From the NCBI GenBank assembly GCA_031273405.1, contig JAISRW010000254.1, positions 1 through 6,131 on the forward strand: DNA of 6,131 bases, written 5' to 3'. Shown here one piece after another: positions 5,998 through 6,131 of the stretch (position 1 is its first letter; each line of letters opens with the position of its first letter). Under the pieces are notes generated by a model that worked only from the letters and a program-made list of their open reading frames with translations, did no database searches and was not told where the DNA came from. Source of the stretch: Treponema sp. GTDB lineage: Bacteria > Spirochaetota > Spirochaetia > Treponematales > Breznakiellaceae. The translations under genes were made by a program, and so were the position numbers.

Positions 5998-6026
5998 TTG
6001 CCAGCTTTTCCGCTTTGGCATATAGT
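5998..6026 (+). promoter_or_regulatory. strong sigma70-type promoter of alr
   Basis: TTGCCA (5998-6003, 5 of 6), a 17-base spacer and TATAGT (6021-6026, 5 of 6). The usual 6-8 base distance from the -10 box puts the transcription start at about 6032-6034, on the ATG of alr at 6033, predicting a leaderless or nearly leaderless mRNA. Confidence 0.65.
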
Positions 6027-6032
6027 CGGTGT

Positions 6033-6131
6033 ATGCGGGCAACCAGGGCACTCATCCATTTGGACAACTTTGTTAAGAACCTGGAGGCCGCCGCGAAACG
6101 GGCGGGGCCGAACGCTTCTGTCTGCGCACCG
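6033..6131 (+). CDS. alr: alanine racemase, N-terminal fragment (window ends in the gene)
   Basis: Only 33 residues are present. MRATRALIHLDNFVKNL matches the opening of PLP-dependent alanine racemases (R-A-x-x-x-I-x-L-D-x-x-x-x-N-L), and the fragment ends ...SVCAP, just where the PLP-lysine motif VKADAYGHG would be expected next. The enzyme interconverts L- and D-alanine for peptidoglycan synthesis. No Shine-Dalgarno precedes the ATG, and the -10 box ends only six bases upstream, which fits leaderless translation. The gene runs in the same direction as the lipoprotein gene but is separated by the repeat element and has its own promoter. Recognition rests on a short stretch. Confidence 0.8.
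   Translation, partial: MRATRALIHLDNFVKNLEAAAKRAGPNASVCAP

Noticed and set aside
5748..6025. Two overlapping short open frames (70 and 77 codons)
   Set aside because: Most of their length is palindromic element and micro-hairpins, giving repetitive low-information translations; no ribosome-binding site and no conserved protein character.

Overview
The window looks like chromosomal DNA from a spirochaete, most likely a free-living or gut Treponema. The pointers are an alr start of the Treponema type, two conserved-hypothetical envelope genes with spirochaete-style signals (one with a relaxed FFFSC lipobox), and a stand-alone TrpB2. Genus is inference from remembered protein style, not from a database search. 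The genes are GC-rich; the spacers are AT-rich and crowded with repeats.

Layout: (1) 1-833, minus strand: 5' part of trpB2, a TrpB-like PLP enzyme, with its promoter and two tandem perfect dyads (858-895) that look like repressor operators. (2) 834-1480: a long spacer holding those sites, a ~210 bp insertion-sequence remnant or MITE with imperfect inverted ends (946-1153), a partial copy of a second palindromic repeat (1211-1278), and a promoter plus 5' leader stem-loop for the next gene. (3) 1481-3301, plus: a 606-aa membrane-anchored envelope protein of unknown function, starting at TTG. (4) 3302-3458: full copy of the palindromic element, inverted. (5) 3467-5740, plus: a 757-aa lipoprotein with a caspase-like domain whose catalytic His and Cys are both replaced, a PEGA-like beta domain and five TPRs. 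(6) 5737-5940: second full copy of the element, enlarged by three ~16-bp hairpins; its end overlaps the stop codon of the lipoprotein gene. (7) 5998-6131, plus: a strong promoter placed so that the alr transcript would start at or beside its ATG, then the first 33 codons of alanine racemase.

How it fits together: without the 3302-3458 insertion the two envelope genes would be about 12 nt apart, so they were probably a two-gene operon now split by the element. trpB2 (indole/tryptophan metabolism) and alr (D-alanine for peptidoglycan) are separate units. The most notable content is the nested repeat system (a ~157-bp element with TA-flanked inverted ends, itself host to 16-bp hairpin insertions) and the apparently inactive caspase-TPR lipoprotein.
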